Assembly (NCBI GenBank): GCA_963922875.1
Contig: CAWUJH010000004.1
Span: 62,001-126,000, forward strand
DNA from: Ketobacter sp963922875
Lineage (GTDB): Bacteria; Pseudomonadota; Gammaproteobacteria; Pseudomonadales; Ketobacteraceae
Direction: 5' to 3'
DNA: 64,000 bases
Shown: positions 34,766 through 44,291 of the stretch, in pieces
Layout of the letters: the number at the start of each line of letters is the position of its first letter
How positions within the stretch are numbered: position 1 is the first letter of the stretch
Notes under the pieces: model-generated
Database searches by the model: none
What the model was told of the DNA's origin: nothing
The model's input: the letters and a program-made list of their open reading frames with translations, nothing else
Made by a program: the position numbers and the translations under genes

Positions 34766-35386
34766 ATGTTCAAGGTGAAGAAAATGGTTCAAATATCTAA
34801 AATAGTCTTTATGGGGGTTGTTTTGTGTAATGCATTCGTCTTTCCCTCTATTGCTCAAGCCAATGATTGCAATAAAACATCGCCATACTTTAATGAGGGA
34901 GATGAAAAATATTACGACCTGGATCTGACGAAAAAATTGGATGAAGAAGAGAAGAGAAAATTGTCTTCTTATTTCACTGAAATATCAGGAAAGTGGGTGG
35001 GTAAACTGGTTCACGTAGAGTGTAAGGGCCCTGTAAAAAATCCAGTGAGAATGGTTAAAGAAGCAGAATTAACCTCGCAAGTTAAAAATAATGGAAATGG
35101 TGTCTTAGCCGTTACCTATGATGCAGATTATATCGAAGGCAAAAAATCGTCACTCCACAAGTTTACAACGTTGGGGGATAAAAACATTTTCGTTCTTAAT
35201 TTTGTAAATGACAATAGTGTTACTTTCTCAGAGAAGTATCGCAGAAAAAATGCAGCGGATATTTCGCTTTTAGTTGAAAATGTTTATGAGATAAAAACTA
35301 AAAAGGGTGAATTGGAAATTAACTTTACGGCATATCATAACGGTTATTTTGCTTGGAGTGATCTGTTAAAACTTAAGGAAAGATAG
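34766..35386 (+). CDS. Hypothetical secreted protein
   Basis: A 206-residue protein of unknown function with a Sec signal peptide (FMGVVLCNAFVFPSIAQA, cleaved near residue 32). The mature part is charged and beta-rich, with YFTEISGKWVGKLVHVECKG and a C-terminal FTAYHNGYFAWSDLLKLKER; two cysteines may pair. The gene is visibly richer in A+T than its neighbours, and its flanks contain remnants, so recent acquisition is possible. An internal ATG at 34784 has a better ribosome-binding site (AAGG eight bases before) and may be the true start. No homologue was recognised. Confidence 0.65.
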   Translation: MFKVKKMVQISKIVFMGVVLCNAFVFPSIAQANDCNKTSPYFNEGDEKYYDLDLTKKLDEEEKRKLSSYFTEISGKWVGKLVHVECKGPVKNPVRMVKEAELTSQVKNNGNGVLAVTYDADYIEGKKSSLHKFTTLGDKNIFVLNFVNDNSVTFSEKYRRKNAADISLLVENVYEIKTKKGELEINFTAYHNGYFAWSDLLKLKER

Positions 35387-35528
35387 TCTAACCGTAAGTA
35401 CATGTTGAGCACTTTATCACCTACCTGTTTAAGCGAGTTGCCACTGTTTGAGGTTCTCGCAATAATCATGGCTTCTAGTAAGCTGGACAGGGAAAACTGC
35501 GGCGTCATGGCCAAGCTGTCGTCCAATG

Positions 35529-35782
35529 TTAGTGTTTTGGTAAATCGGACACTTGTTTCTTCACATTAGCTAAGGGCGGCCCGGAAGGTTGGCCGCTTAC
35601 ACTTGGTACTTTGCGTGCAGCAATCTTACCCATACGTTCATTTACGTCTTGATTGGGCTTGGCAACGACACTGGCTGAGTCGCCACCGGCAGGCTGGTTC
35701 GACAGCATTTCACCTTGATAACCCAGTTTTTTTTTATGACAGATTTCACTGCATAGTCCATAACAGTATTATAAATACTCAT
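35529..35782 (-). pseudogene. Small ORF interrupted at an A9 tract
   Basis: The minus-strand ATG at 35782 has a GGAG seven bases upstream. It reads MSIYNTVMDYAVKSVIKK up to a run of nine A (T9 at 35727-35735 on the plus strand). One extra A would continue the frame as KLGYQGEMLSNQPAGGDSAS and on to a stop at 35529, giving an 84-residue hydrophilic protein. As written, the frame moves to a 40-residue dead end. It may be a frameshift mutation, a slippage-dependent gene or a sequence error. No family was recognised. Confidence 0.45.
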
Positions 35783-35983
35783 CTTATATCTCCAAGCACC
35801 GATACTGGCGATTATACTTCACCAGAGCGGATACTCTTTAATCGTAATTATCGTTTAGTACGTTAGCGAACAGACAAACTTCCCCAAGAATTGGACAGTT
35901 GTTTACGTGCCAAAAGAGTCAATTAATTAAATGTTCTTAATAAAGTGTAATGCTCCGAATGCTTTCATTGTTCGGTGTACTCG

Positions 35984-38900
35984 ATGAAACGCTCCCCAGC
36001 GGAGATGCAGGAACTCGCCGAGCGGGGCCCCGAAAGTCGTTATCGTCGCCTGTTTGAAACTGCGCAAGACGGCATTCTGATTCTAAATGCGGAAACGGCG
36101 CAGATCGACGATGTGAATCCCTATCTGATCGAAATGTTGGGGTATACCCATGCGGAGTTATTGGGTAAAAAGCTGTGGGAAGTAGGTCCGTTCGCGAATA
36201 TTACCGAGAGCCAAGAAATGTTCGCGAAGCTGCAAAAGGATGGCTACGTCCGCTACGAACATCTTCCGCTGAAATCAAAATCGGGCGTTAGAACTGACGT
36301 GCAATTCGTTAGTAATTCATACGACTGTGATGGTGTCAAGGTTATTCAATGCAACATTCGAGATATCACCGATCGGGTGGCGGCAGAAGAAAAAGCACAA
36401 CGAATTACACAGTTTTATACAGCCTTAAGCAAGTCCAATCATGCCATCGCACACTGTAAGACAGAGCAGGAACTGTTCCCGAAAATCTGCCAAATCGCGG
36501 TACAGTTCGGTGGCATGGCAATGGCCTGGATAGGCGTTAAAAGTGCCGAATCTCGTTGGGTAACGTCGGTCGCCAGTGCGGGTGATGATGCGGGTTACCT
36601 AAATACGAATGATATTTATGATGACGAAGAAAATCCCTTCGGGAATGGTCCCACGGGTACGGCGATTCGCGAGGATCGGCCGGTTTGGTGTCAAAAGTTT
36701 GTGAACGACCCCGTCACCTTTTCCTCGTGCAAGCGACGAAGACTAACGAGTTGGAGAGCTTCCGCCGCGCTGCCTTTGCGGCGGGGCGGTGAAGTCGTGG
36801 GTGCGTTGTCTGTTTATTCTTTGGTGGCGAATCGGTTCGACGAATCGACCCGAGCATTGTTGCTTGAAATGGCGACGGATATCAGTTTTGCTCTCGATAT
36901 CTTTGCCAAAGAATTGTTACGCGAGCAGGCAGAGCAGGCGTTGCTGTCGAGTGAAAATGAATTTCGCACGTTGGCCGAATCCATGCCGCAAATTGTTTGG
37001 ATTGCCCTACCTGATGGCGATAACCTTTATTTCAATCAGCACTGGATGGATTATACCGGGCTCACCCTCAAAGAGAGCCTGGGGAATGGGTGGCACCGTC
37101 CATTCCATCCTGATGAACGCCAGACCGCATGGCAAGCATGGCAGGATGCCACTGCAACGGGTGGAGTTTATTCCATTGAAAGCCGTCTGCGGCGGGCAGA
37201 TGGTATTTATCGCTGGTGATTAGTACGGGGTGTACCGCTGCTGGATAGTGGCGGGAATATTGTCAAATGGTTTGGTACCTGCACTGATATTCATAATTTG
37301 AAAATGGTGGGTTTAGAACTGTCGCAAACCAACCAAGCGTTGAGTGCTTCAGCGCGTTTCGCTAAGTCCACCATTGATGCGCTGTCTATGAATCTTTGTG
37401 TGTTGGACGCAGAAGGGACCATTACGGCTGTTAACCAGTCTTGGCGTGACTTTGCCTTGGCCAATGGTACTCAGCCTTCGGAAGTGTCTGAGGGTGCGAA
37501 TTATTTGGCAGTATGTGATGCGGTTCAGAAGAGTCTGGTGGTAGTAAAGAAAAATAGCCTGGCTGTGGAAGATGTTGCACAAGAGATAGCCTTCGGCCTT
37601 CGTCAAGTACTGGCGGGTGAAAAAAGCGAGTTTGCCTTGGAATACCCCTGCCATTCTCCGTCGGAGCAACGCTGGTATGTTGCTAGGATGACCCGTTTCT
37701 CTGGCGCCGGACCGACCCACGCGGTGGTGACCCATGAGAATATCACCAAGCGAAAACAGGCGGAAGACCGGCTGCTGCAATTCGCTCACTATGATGCCCT
37801 GACAGGGCTGCCCAACCGCGTATTGCTGCGGGATCGACTGGTTCAGGCAATCAGCCATGCTGAAAGAAACGGCTGGATTGTTGCTGTTTTGTTTCTCGAT
37901 CTTGATCACTTCAAGTTAGTGAATGATACCTATGGTCACGCCTCAGGAGATCGCTTGCTGCAACAGGTATCAGATCGCTTGTCCCAGTGTCTCCGTGGTG
38001 TCGATACTGTGGGTCGCTTAGGGGGCGATGAGTTTGCCATTGTGCTACCAAAAATTGCCCATGCTGAAGATGCAGCATTGGTGGCACAAAAAATCATGGG
38101 CATCTTTAAAGACCCGGTTTATATCGATGAAATGGAAACCTTTGTGTCAGGGAGTATCGGTATTACGCTCTATCCGGTTGATGGTGCGGAGCCAGAACTT
38201 CTGATCCAGAATGCCGATACCGCCATGTATGGGGCGAAGGAGCTGGGGCGCAATAATTACCAATTTTACGTTCCGGAAATGAACGAGCGGGCGTGGGGCA
38301 AGTTAAACCTGACGGATAACCTGCGGCGGGCGTTGGAGCGTGACGAGATGTTCCTTCAATATCAGCCGCAACTCGATTTACAGACGGGAAAAATTATCGG
38401 TGTCGAAGCCCTGATACGATGGAAAAATCCAATACTGGGAGTCGTTTCTCCGGATGATTTTATTCCTTTGGCCGAGGAAACCGGTCTCATCTTGCCTATA
38501 GGTGAATGGGTACTGCGTTCTGCTTGCGTGCAAAATCAAGCCTGGCAAGACGCTGGTTTGCCCTTTATCACCATGGCCGTTAATCTATCGGCTCGACAGT
38601 TGTCGCAAGCTGACGTTGTTGAGTTGGTAACGAGGGTGCTCGGTGAATCCCGTCTCGATAGCCGATATCTTGAATTGGAATTGACCGAAAGCATGGTAAT
38701 GGACAAGGCAGAAAATGTTGTCAGCACCTTGTGCTTGCTAAAAGAGTTGGGGGTGAAATTATCTATTGATGATTTTGGAACCGGTTATTCCAATCTCGGA
38801 TATTTAGAACGATTCCCACTGAATACACTTAAGATTGACCGGTCTTTCATCAGCAAGATCAGTGCTGACAATGAAAGCGGTTTAATCTCAAAAGCCATCA

Positions 38901-39070
38901 TTAATTTAGCTCACGGCCTAGGTTTTCATGTGACCGCAGAAGGGGTCGAAACCGATGCCCAGCTGTCTTTTCTGAGGAATTTTGGTTGCGACAGCATGCA
39001 AGGTTTCCACTTTAGCCGACCGATTGCGGCGAAAGATTTTGCTGAATTATTGGCAACGCATGATCCTTGA
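35984..39070 (+). pseudogene. PAS-GAF-PAS-PAS-GGDEF-EAL protein gene split by one TGA
   Basis: One continuous frame of about 1028 codons encoding a cyclic-di-GMP regulator, interrupted by a single TGA at 37217-37219. Upstream: PAS (RYRRLFETAQDGILILN, from about 20), GAF (about 150-310, AWIGVKSAE) and PAS (SENEFRTLAESMPQIVWIA). After the stop the PAS fold continues without a frame change (LVRGVPLLDSGGNIVKWFGT), then a further PAS, GGDEF (RLGGDEFAIVLPKI, intact active-site motif) and EAL (GVEALIRWKNP, intact). The stop falls in RW-stop-LVRG, where PAS domains usually have an aromatic residue. Without readthrough or restart at 37298, the sensor and output halves are made separately or not at all. 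The GTG at 35975 is an alternative start. Confidence 0.82.
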
Positions 39071-39453
39071 GAGTATTGCTCATAGATACCGTAACCCCAG
39101 GAGGTACCATAGATCTTAGAACAAATAGTATTTTTACTGGCAATCGAGCCAGTCAAGATTGCCCACTGTGCAACGACGGGTCGTGCCCTATGGTAAAAAT
39201 TTTGAACTTGCGAGTAGTACAGGATTTACTAATCTATCTATAAAGTTCGAGGGTTATAGATCTATTAAATGTGCTTTCGGGGCAAGGATGGCCGGATTGC
39301 GCCGTATCTGGCCAAATTGGAAATGGACATATTATACAGAGGTGTGCGCTAATAATACCGAAGCGAGAAAACATTGACGATTAACGTTTAGTGTTCCTGC
39401 CACATAAAAAAATAAAAAATATTCACAATTATACTAATAAGAAAGGAATAATT
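39071..39453 (+). other. Intergenic region upstream of the PETase-like gene
   Basis: 383 bases without a convincing gene. A 72-codon plus-strand frame at 39159-39377 has no recognised relative and no ribosome-binding site. A 6-bp stem-loop (ACTGGC/GCCAGT, 39136-39153) and an A-rich tract (TAAAAAAATAAAAAAT, about 39404-39420) precede the next gene. TATACT near 39431 could be a -10, but no good -35 accompanies it. Confidence 0.5.
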
Positions 39454-40404
39454 ATGGTTCAGCGTGCCTTCTATAAGAATACATTAAAAAATATTGCTCA
39501 GACAGTGCTTGCAGTGGCATTGCTTAGTCCAGTGAGTGCACTCGCTATTTCACCAGGGAAGTCTCTAGATGCAGGACCTTGTGTCGGCAACTGTCAATTA
39601 GGTCCAGACCCAACCACCGAATTCTTAGAAGCAACTCGCGGTCCTTTCGACGTTGAAAATATCAACATTCCTGGATCCGTGAAAGGTTTTAATGGTGGTC
39701 GAATCTTTTATCCGCCCGAAGTTAATAAAAAAATGGGCCTAGTGGTTATGGGGCCTGGCTTTTTGTTTTTGGATGAATGGTCTTCTCGCTGGTGGGGTCC
39801 ACGCTTGGCGTCTCATGGTTTCGTTGTGGTTAGTATAAACTTCAATACGGTTCTGGATTTACCCGACCAAAGAGCGGCCCAATATAGCAAGGCGCTAGAT
39901 TACGTAATTGCACTTTCTAAAGATTCGAACAGTCCAATCTATAACAAAGTGGACGAAAATCGCCTGGGTTCTGGCGGGTGGTCTATGGGTGGGGGTGGTG
40001 CTCTGCAGCTAGGCTTAAGACGCCCTTTGAAAGCGATATTTCCTTGGGCTCCTTGGTACACCTTTCAAGGCGTATTTTCAAAGTTAACAGCACCCACCAT
40101 GATTATTGCTTGTGAGTTCGACATCATTGCGCCCAATGCATTACATTCAACCCCCATATGGGAAGTCATCCCCAGAACTACACCGAAACAATTTGTTCTG
40201 TTTAACACGGCAGAAAATCATTGGTGCGGTAATGGTGGAAAATCACTGGGTAATATGAACAAAACCGTAATCGGAAAACTGGGTGTTGCGTGGTTTAAAC
40301 GTCATATGGATGATGATATGCGTTATGAGAAATTCTTATGCGGTGCGGATTTATCGCAAGAGAAAGGGGTTATCTCCGAGCGTAATAATTGCGATAAATT
40401 ATAA
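39454..40404 (+). CDS. Secreted PETase-like polyester hydrolase
   Basis: A 316-residue cutinase/PETase-type alpha/beta hydrolase with a Sec signal peptide (cleavage near residue 31). Hallmarks in order: ATRGPFDV; WWGPRLASHGFVVVSINFNT; the nucleophile elbow GGWSMGGGG (Ser177); APWYTF (Trp201, equal to PETase Trp185); ACEFDIIAP (Asp223); ENHWCGN (His256); VAWFKRHMDDDMRYEKFLC. Two disulfides characteristic of the PETase type are possible: Cys220-Cys258 beside the active site and Cys296-Cys313 at the C terminus. The oxyanion residue is Phe103 where PETase has Tyr, and the residue after the catalytic His is Trp. The ATG at 39454 is preceded by AAAGGAA and begins the signal peptide. Activity on a given polyester is inference. 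Confidence 0.88.
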   Translation: MVQRAFYKNTLKNIAQTVLAVALLSPVSALAISPGKSLDAGPCVGNCQLGPDPTTEFLEATRGPFDVENINIPGSVKGFNGGRIFYPPEVNKKMGLVVMGPGFLFLDEWSSRWWGPRLASHGFVVVSINFNTVLDLPDQRAAQYSKALDYVIALSKDSNSPIYNKVDENRLGSGGWSMGGGGALQLGLRRPLKAIFPWAPWYTFQGVFSKLTAPTMIIACEFDIIAPNALHSTPIWEVIPRTTPKQFVLFNTAENHWCGNGGKSLGNMNKTVIGKLGVAWFKRHMDDDMRYEKFLCGADLSQEKGVISERNNCDKL

Positions 40405-40425
40405 GTAGAGACTAGAAAAAATAGT

Positions 40426-40457
40426 AAAAAAGGCTAGGCACTTACCTGGCCTTTTTT
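40426..40457 (+). terminator. Rho-independent terminator after the PETase-like gene
   Basis: A stem of AAAAAGGCTAGG against CCTGGCCTTTTT with one G-U pair, followed by a T-run, 22 bases after the stop codon. The A/T-symmetric ends could work in both orientations. Confidence 0.85.
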
Positions 40458-40700
40458 GTGGCTACGCCTGCGGGGCTAGTCGCTAAAAGAGTGAATCATG
40501 TCTTATCGGTTGATCAGGGTGGTCTTCAGTCGAAACATATGTATACATTTTTGACCAAATTAGACACTTTACATGACTCATTGATCCTAGTGATTTTTGT
40601 AGTGTTGCTTGATAATGATTCGATACAGATAGTCTGTTTAGTGTTCCTTTTGGGGTGATATAGTTATTGGGCTTCCAAGAGTCGTTATGTGCCAATCTTG

Positions 40701-40734
40701 TAAAAAATAAAAAATAAAAAATAAAAAATAAAAA
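40701..40734 (+). repeat. (TAAAAAA)n heptanucleotide repeat at a ribosome-binding site
   Basis: Four perfect TAAAAAA units (40701-40728) and a partial fifth run straight into AAAAGG, the ribosome-binding site of the gene at 40746. Slippage here would change the leader length or the promoter spacing rather than the reading frame. The remaining 341-base gap holds the terminator and nothing else recognised. Confidence 0.8.
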
Positions 40735-40745
40735 GGCGAATAAAT

Positions 40746-43700
40746 ATGAGTTCTCGAAATCTTTGGAAGCAGCCAGCTTTAGCATTAGTGATGAGCGTTG
40801 GTTTTAGTGCAACTAATCATGTTTGGGCCAATATTGAAGGCCCAGGTTTGCAAAATGGTGATAATTGGCAAGGAATGTTGGAGTTAGTTCTATCCAATCC
40901 TCTCGCATCAAACTTTATTAATGGCGAAGCAAATATTGAGCCTTTCCAGATTCCGCAAGCCAAATCTCACCCATTAACCACCTTCCGCGATCAGCCCATA
41001 AGCTTTGAGCTTAAGGCTAAGCACTTGGGGGCACGAGGTAAACCGCGTCCAGATCTGGTAAGTTATTCAATTGTGAAGCAGCCACTGCACGGGCGACTTG
41101 AAGGCACTCCACCTAATGTGACCTATAGACCGAATGACGGATACACAGGTTTTGATAAGGTTGTATTTAAAGCCGACGATAACAAGCATGGCAGTACGGA
41201 AGGAACTATTGATATTAAAGTCCAAGGTTCTTTCACCGCGTTCGAGAGTGGTCAGGTTCGCCCTTTAGCACTAAGTTCAGATGGTAAAAAACTCTATGCC
41301 TTGAATACCCCCGATGGCAAGCTGGAAATTTTCGATGTCAGTGGCGCAACGCCAGTGTTAAAGCAATCGGTTCCCGTCGGTTTGGAGCCGGTGGCTATTT
41401 CACTCCGCAATAACGCTGAAGCCTGGGTGGTAAACACATTGTCGGATAATGTCAGCGTGGTAGATTTAAACGCTGCAATTCCCTTTGTTAAGCGCACTAT
41501 CCCGGTTGGTGATGAGCCACAAGATGTGGTGTTTGCCGGTCCCAATGACCAAAAAGCATTTATCACCACGGCACACCGTGGCCAGCACTCGCCTTCGGAT
41601 ATGGCACCTTTCACACCAGGCATTGATAGGGCAGATGTTTGGGTCTTTAATGCCGCCAGTGACAGCGGCCAGCCAGAAAAAATCGTGACACTTTTTGGTA
41701 TGGCTCCGCGCGGTTTGGCGGTAAGTCCAGACGGGAAGAAGGTTTATGCCGCAATCTTCAAATCGGGTAACAAATCTACCATAGTTGCACATAATTATAA
41801 GGCTAAAGGTGAATACAGTACCTGGAATGGAAAGCCAGGCCCGCTTGAAGATGCCGGTGGTACTCGGGCACCGAATACCGGAATCATTGCCAAGCACGAT
41901 GGTACTGCTTGGCGTGATTTTTATGGTAAAAATTGGAATGATTCCATTTATTTTGATTTGCCCGATTATGATGTGTTTGAAATCGATGCCATGTCCGCAG
42001 GTCATGAAGTCACTCAGCGCATTAGTGGCGTTGGTAATGCGCTCTTTAATATGGTGGTTAACCCCAAGTCCGGAGACCTGTATGTCACTAACTTGGAAGC
42101 GCGCAATGAGCTAAAGTTTGAAGGCTTTGGCGACCGCAGTGACGTCCAGTCCTTGCGTGGCCGCTTTATAGAAAATCGCATAACCATCATTTCTGATCTG
42201 GATGAAGGCGGCAATGTGATGCCCCGTGATATTAACACTCACTTAAGTGATTCGAATCCGGACGGATCGCCCACAGAAAATGCACGGAGTTTAGCTTTGC
42301 CGTTGGCTATGGCCGTGGATAGCCTTGGCGAAACACTCTATGTCAGTGCTTATGGTTCATCGAAAATAGGGGTATTTGATGTGGCCGAGCTGAAAGCGAA
42401 TACCTTTACGCCATCTGAAAGCAGTCATATTGAGGTCACTGGTGGTGGACCCAGTGGTATTCTGTTAGATGAAAGCAGAAACCGGATGTATGTGCTAACC
42501 CGGTTTGATAATTCTTTGTCAGTGATTGACCTCAGTAGCCAAAAAGAAGTGAGTCATATCGCTATGTATAATCCAGAGCCGGATTTTATCGTTGAGGGGC
42601 GCCCCTTTCTGTACGATGCACGCTTCAGTTCTGGTCGCGGTGACTCTGCCTGCGGTAGTTGCCATCTGTTTGGCGATATGGACGGTATCGCTTGGGAGCT
42701 AGGTAATCCTGATGAAGAGTGGACCTACAATCCGCGCAGTTACGTTACTTACTTTATGCGAATGAATGCACTGCGGATTCATCATCCTATGAAAGGACCG
42801 ATGCTAACCCAATCTTTCCGTGGTATGGAGTTTCAAGGCCCACAGCACTGGCGTGGTGACCGGACGGGATCTGAGCGACACGATGGTGAATCCCTTGAAA
42901 AAGCCGCATTCAAAGAGTTTCGCGTTGCATTTCCCGGTTTGCTTGGCAAAGCCGAACAGCCCACGGAAGAGGAAATGAACAAGTTTGCGGACTTTGCCCT
43001 TCAGTTGCGATATCCACCAAATCCAAACCGCAATTTAGATGACACTTTATCCCCGTCTGCTGAGCGCGGCGAACACTTGTTTATGAATAAAAAGACCACG
43101 GGCTTTAAAGCGGTAACTGGTAGTACTGTTGCGATGATTACCTGTAATGAATGTCATGAAGTCAATTCGGAAATTGAGCGTTTTGGTACGGGTACTTTAA
43201 TGAGTTTCGAGGGTACAGAAACCACTCAGGATATGAAAGTAGCGCATTTACGTAACGTATATACACGTATTGGCATGTTCGGGCAAAAATTTCGCACCAA
43301 GACTAACACCAGCAAGTTCATGGGGCCACAAGTGACGGGTTATGGCCTATCTCACGATGGTGCGGTTGATACGTTAGAGACTTTCCTTGGCATTAAAGTT
43401 TTCCATGTCCCCAAACAAGATATTCCTGACGTACTGGACTTCGTCGTTGAAATACCTACCGGTTTGGCTCCAATAGTAGGTCAGCAAGTTACCTTCAATA
43501 GTAAGCACCCAGGTGATCAAAAACTATTGGGCCTTATGATTGAACAGGCATTGCTACACACTCGACCGGGTGGTCCTAACAAGCAACAGTGTGACCTGGT
43601 TGTGCAGGGCGTTGTGGCTGGCGCTCAAAGAGGTTGGATGCTGGATAGCAGTGGCCGTTTTATTTCGGATACGGCACAAACCTTTACCGGCGAGACATTG

Positions 43701-43979
43701 TATCAATTGGCGATGCAGCCAGGTAATAGCCTTACCGCGCTCTGTGCTCCGCCAGGAAGTGGTGTACGAATTGCGTTGGATCGTGATGAAGATGGTATTT
43801 TAAATAGTGCAGATACGTTGCTGGCAGGTAAGGCTAACACTAGTGTTCAGCCAGCGGACCCCAACGCACCCACCGAGTTTGATGAGGTCGTTGATGCAGA
43901 AGAGGGTGGTTATCAGCGGGAAGCATCGCAGAAAAGGCGCGGCACTTGGCCAAATTTCAATGACTTCTGGGCATTCTAG
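40746..43979 (+). CDS. Secreted beta-propeller/diheme cytochrome protein
   Basis: A 1077-residue protein with a signal peptide (cleaved near VWA, residue 28). Residues about 75-160 look like a cadherin-like/Ig-like module (DLVSYSIVKQPLHGRLEG; YRPNDGYTGFDKVVF). About 165-610 is a YVTN-type propeller with repeats such as LALSSDGKKLYALN, GLAVSPDGKKVYAAI and GILLDESRNRMYVLTRFDNS. The last third has two c-type heme motifs, CGSCH (636-640) and CNECH (800-804), in a context like diheme cytochrome c peroxidases. It ends in a calcium-loop-like LDRDEDGILNSAD and a short Pro/Glu tail. A periplasmic or surface redox role is likely; the electron donor and substrate are unknown. Confidence 0.8.
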   Translation: MSSRNLWKQPALALVMSVGFSATNHVWANIEGPGLQNGDNWQGMLELVLSNPLASNFINGEANIEPFQIPQAKSHPLTTFRDQPISFELKAKHLGARGKPRPDLVSYSIVKQPLHGRLEGTPPNVTYRPNDGYTGFDKVVFKADDNKHGSTEGTIDIKVQGSFTAFESGQVRPLALSSDGKKLYALNTPDGKLEIFDVSGATPVLKQSVPVGLEPVAISLRNNAEAWVVNTLSDNVSVVDLNAAIPFVKRTIPVGDEPQDVVFAGPNDQKAFITTAHRGQHSPSDMAPFTPGIDRADVWVFNAASDSGQPEKIVTLFGMAPRGLAVSPDGKKVYAAIFKSGNKSTIVAHNYKAKGEYSTWNGKPGPLEDAGGTRAPNTGIIAKHDGTAWRDFYGKNWNDSIYFDLPDYDVFEIDAMSAGHEVTQRISGVGNALFNMVVNPKSGDLYVTNLEARNELKFEGFGDRSDVQSLRGRFIENRITIISDLDEGGNVMPRDINTHLSDSNPDGSPTENARSLALPLAMAVDSLGETLYVSAYGSSKIGVFDVAELKANTFTPSESSHIEVTGGGPSGILLDESRNRMYVLTRFDNSLSVIDLSSQKEVSHIAMYNPEPDFIVEGRPFLYDARFSSGRGDSACGSCHLFGDMDGIAWELGNPDEEWTYNPRSYVTYFMRMNALRIHHPMKGPMLTQSFRGMEFQGPQHWRGDRTGSERHDGESLEKAAFKEFRVAFPGLLGKAEQPTEEEMNKFADFALQLRYPPNPNRNLDDTLSPSAERGEHLFMNKKTTGFKAVTGSTVAMITCNECHEVNSEIERFGTGTLMSFEGTETTQDMKVAHLRNVYTRIGMFGQKFRTKTNTSKFMGPQVTGYGLSHDGAVDTLETFLGIKVFHVPKQDIPDVLDFVVEIPTGLAPIVGQQVTFNSKHPGDQKLLGLMIEQALLHTRPGGPNKQQCDLVVQGVVAGAQRGWMLDSSGRFISDTAQTFTGETLYQLAMQPGNSLTALCAPPGSGVRIALDRDEDGILNSADTLLAGKANTSVQPADPNAPTEFDEVVDAEEGGYQREASQKRRGTWPNFNDFWAF

Positions 43980-44026
43980 ATAGCGCAAGTAATGGTATTA
44001 AAAAAGAGTAGCCCCAGTGGTGACGG

Positions 44027-44059
44027 ATACCAAACCATGACGCTGGCACGGTTTGGTAT
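44027..44059 (+). other. Stem-loop in the gap before the peptide-export cassette
   Basis: Perfect 10-bp arms, ATACCAAACC and GGTTTGGTAT, with a 13-base loop, 48 bases after the stop of the preceding gene. No T-tract follows. It may slow or end transcription of the cytochrome gene. The rest of the 312-base gap (43980-44291) holds no gene and no convincing sigma-70 promoter. Confidence 0.6.
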
Positions 44060-44291
44060 CAATCTGGTTGCGACCTTATACCTTAAGCATCTAATGCTCT
44101 TAACCATATAATACCGAAAAATTTCACAATTCCTTATTGTGTAATCCCGCTTTTTAAAACTTCAATTGTTGCTAACACTAGCAGCCAGTTTGACTTTAGT
44201 CTGAATTTGCACTGAACCCAGTCGCGATGTAGTAAGCCAGTATCCATGGATCGGTGTAATTCTTTTATCCAGAAGAAATGGAGAAAATATC

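Noticed and set aside
35603..35866. 87-residue plus-strand ORF
   Set aside because: No ribosome-binding site or family pattern; the opposite strand carries a better supported (broken) small gene.
39159..39377. 72-residue ORF before the PETase-like gene
   Set aside because: No ribosome-binding site, no recognised similarity and no coding-like composition.
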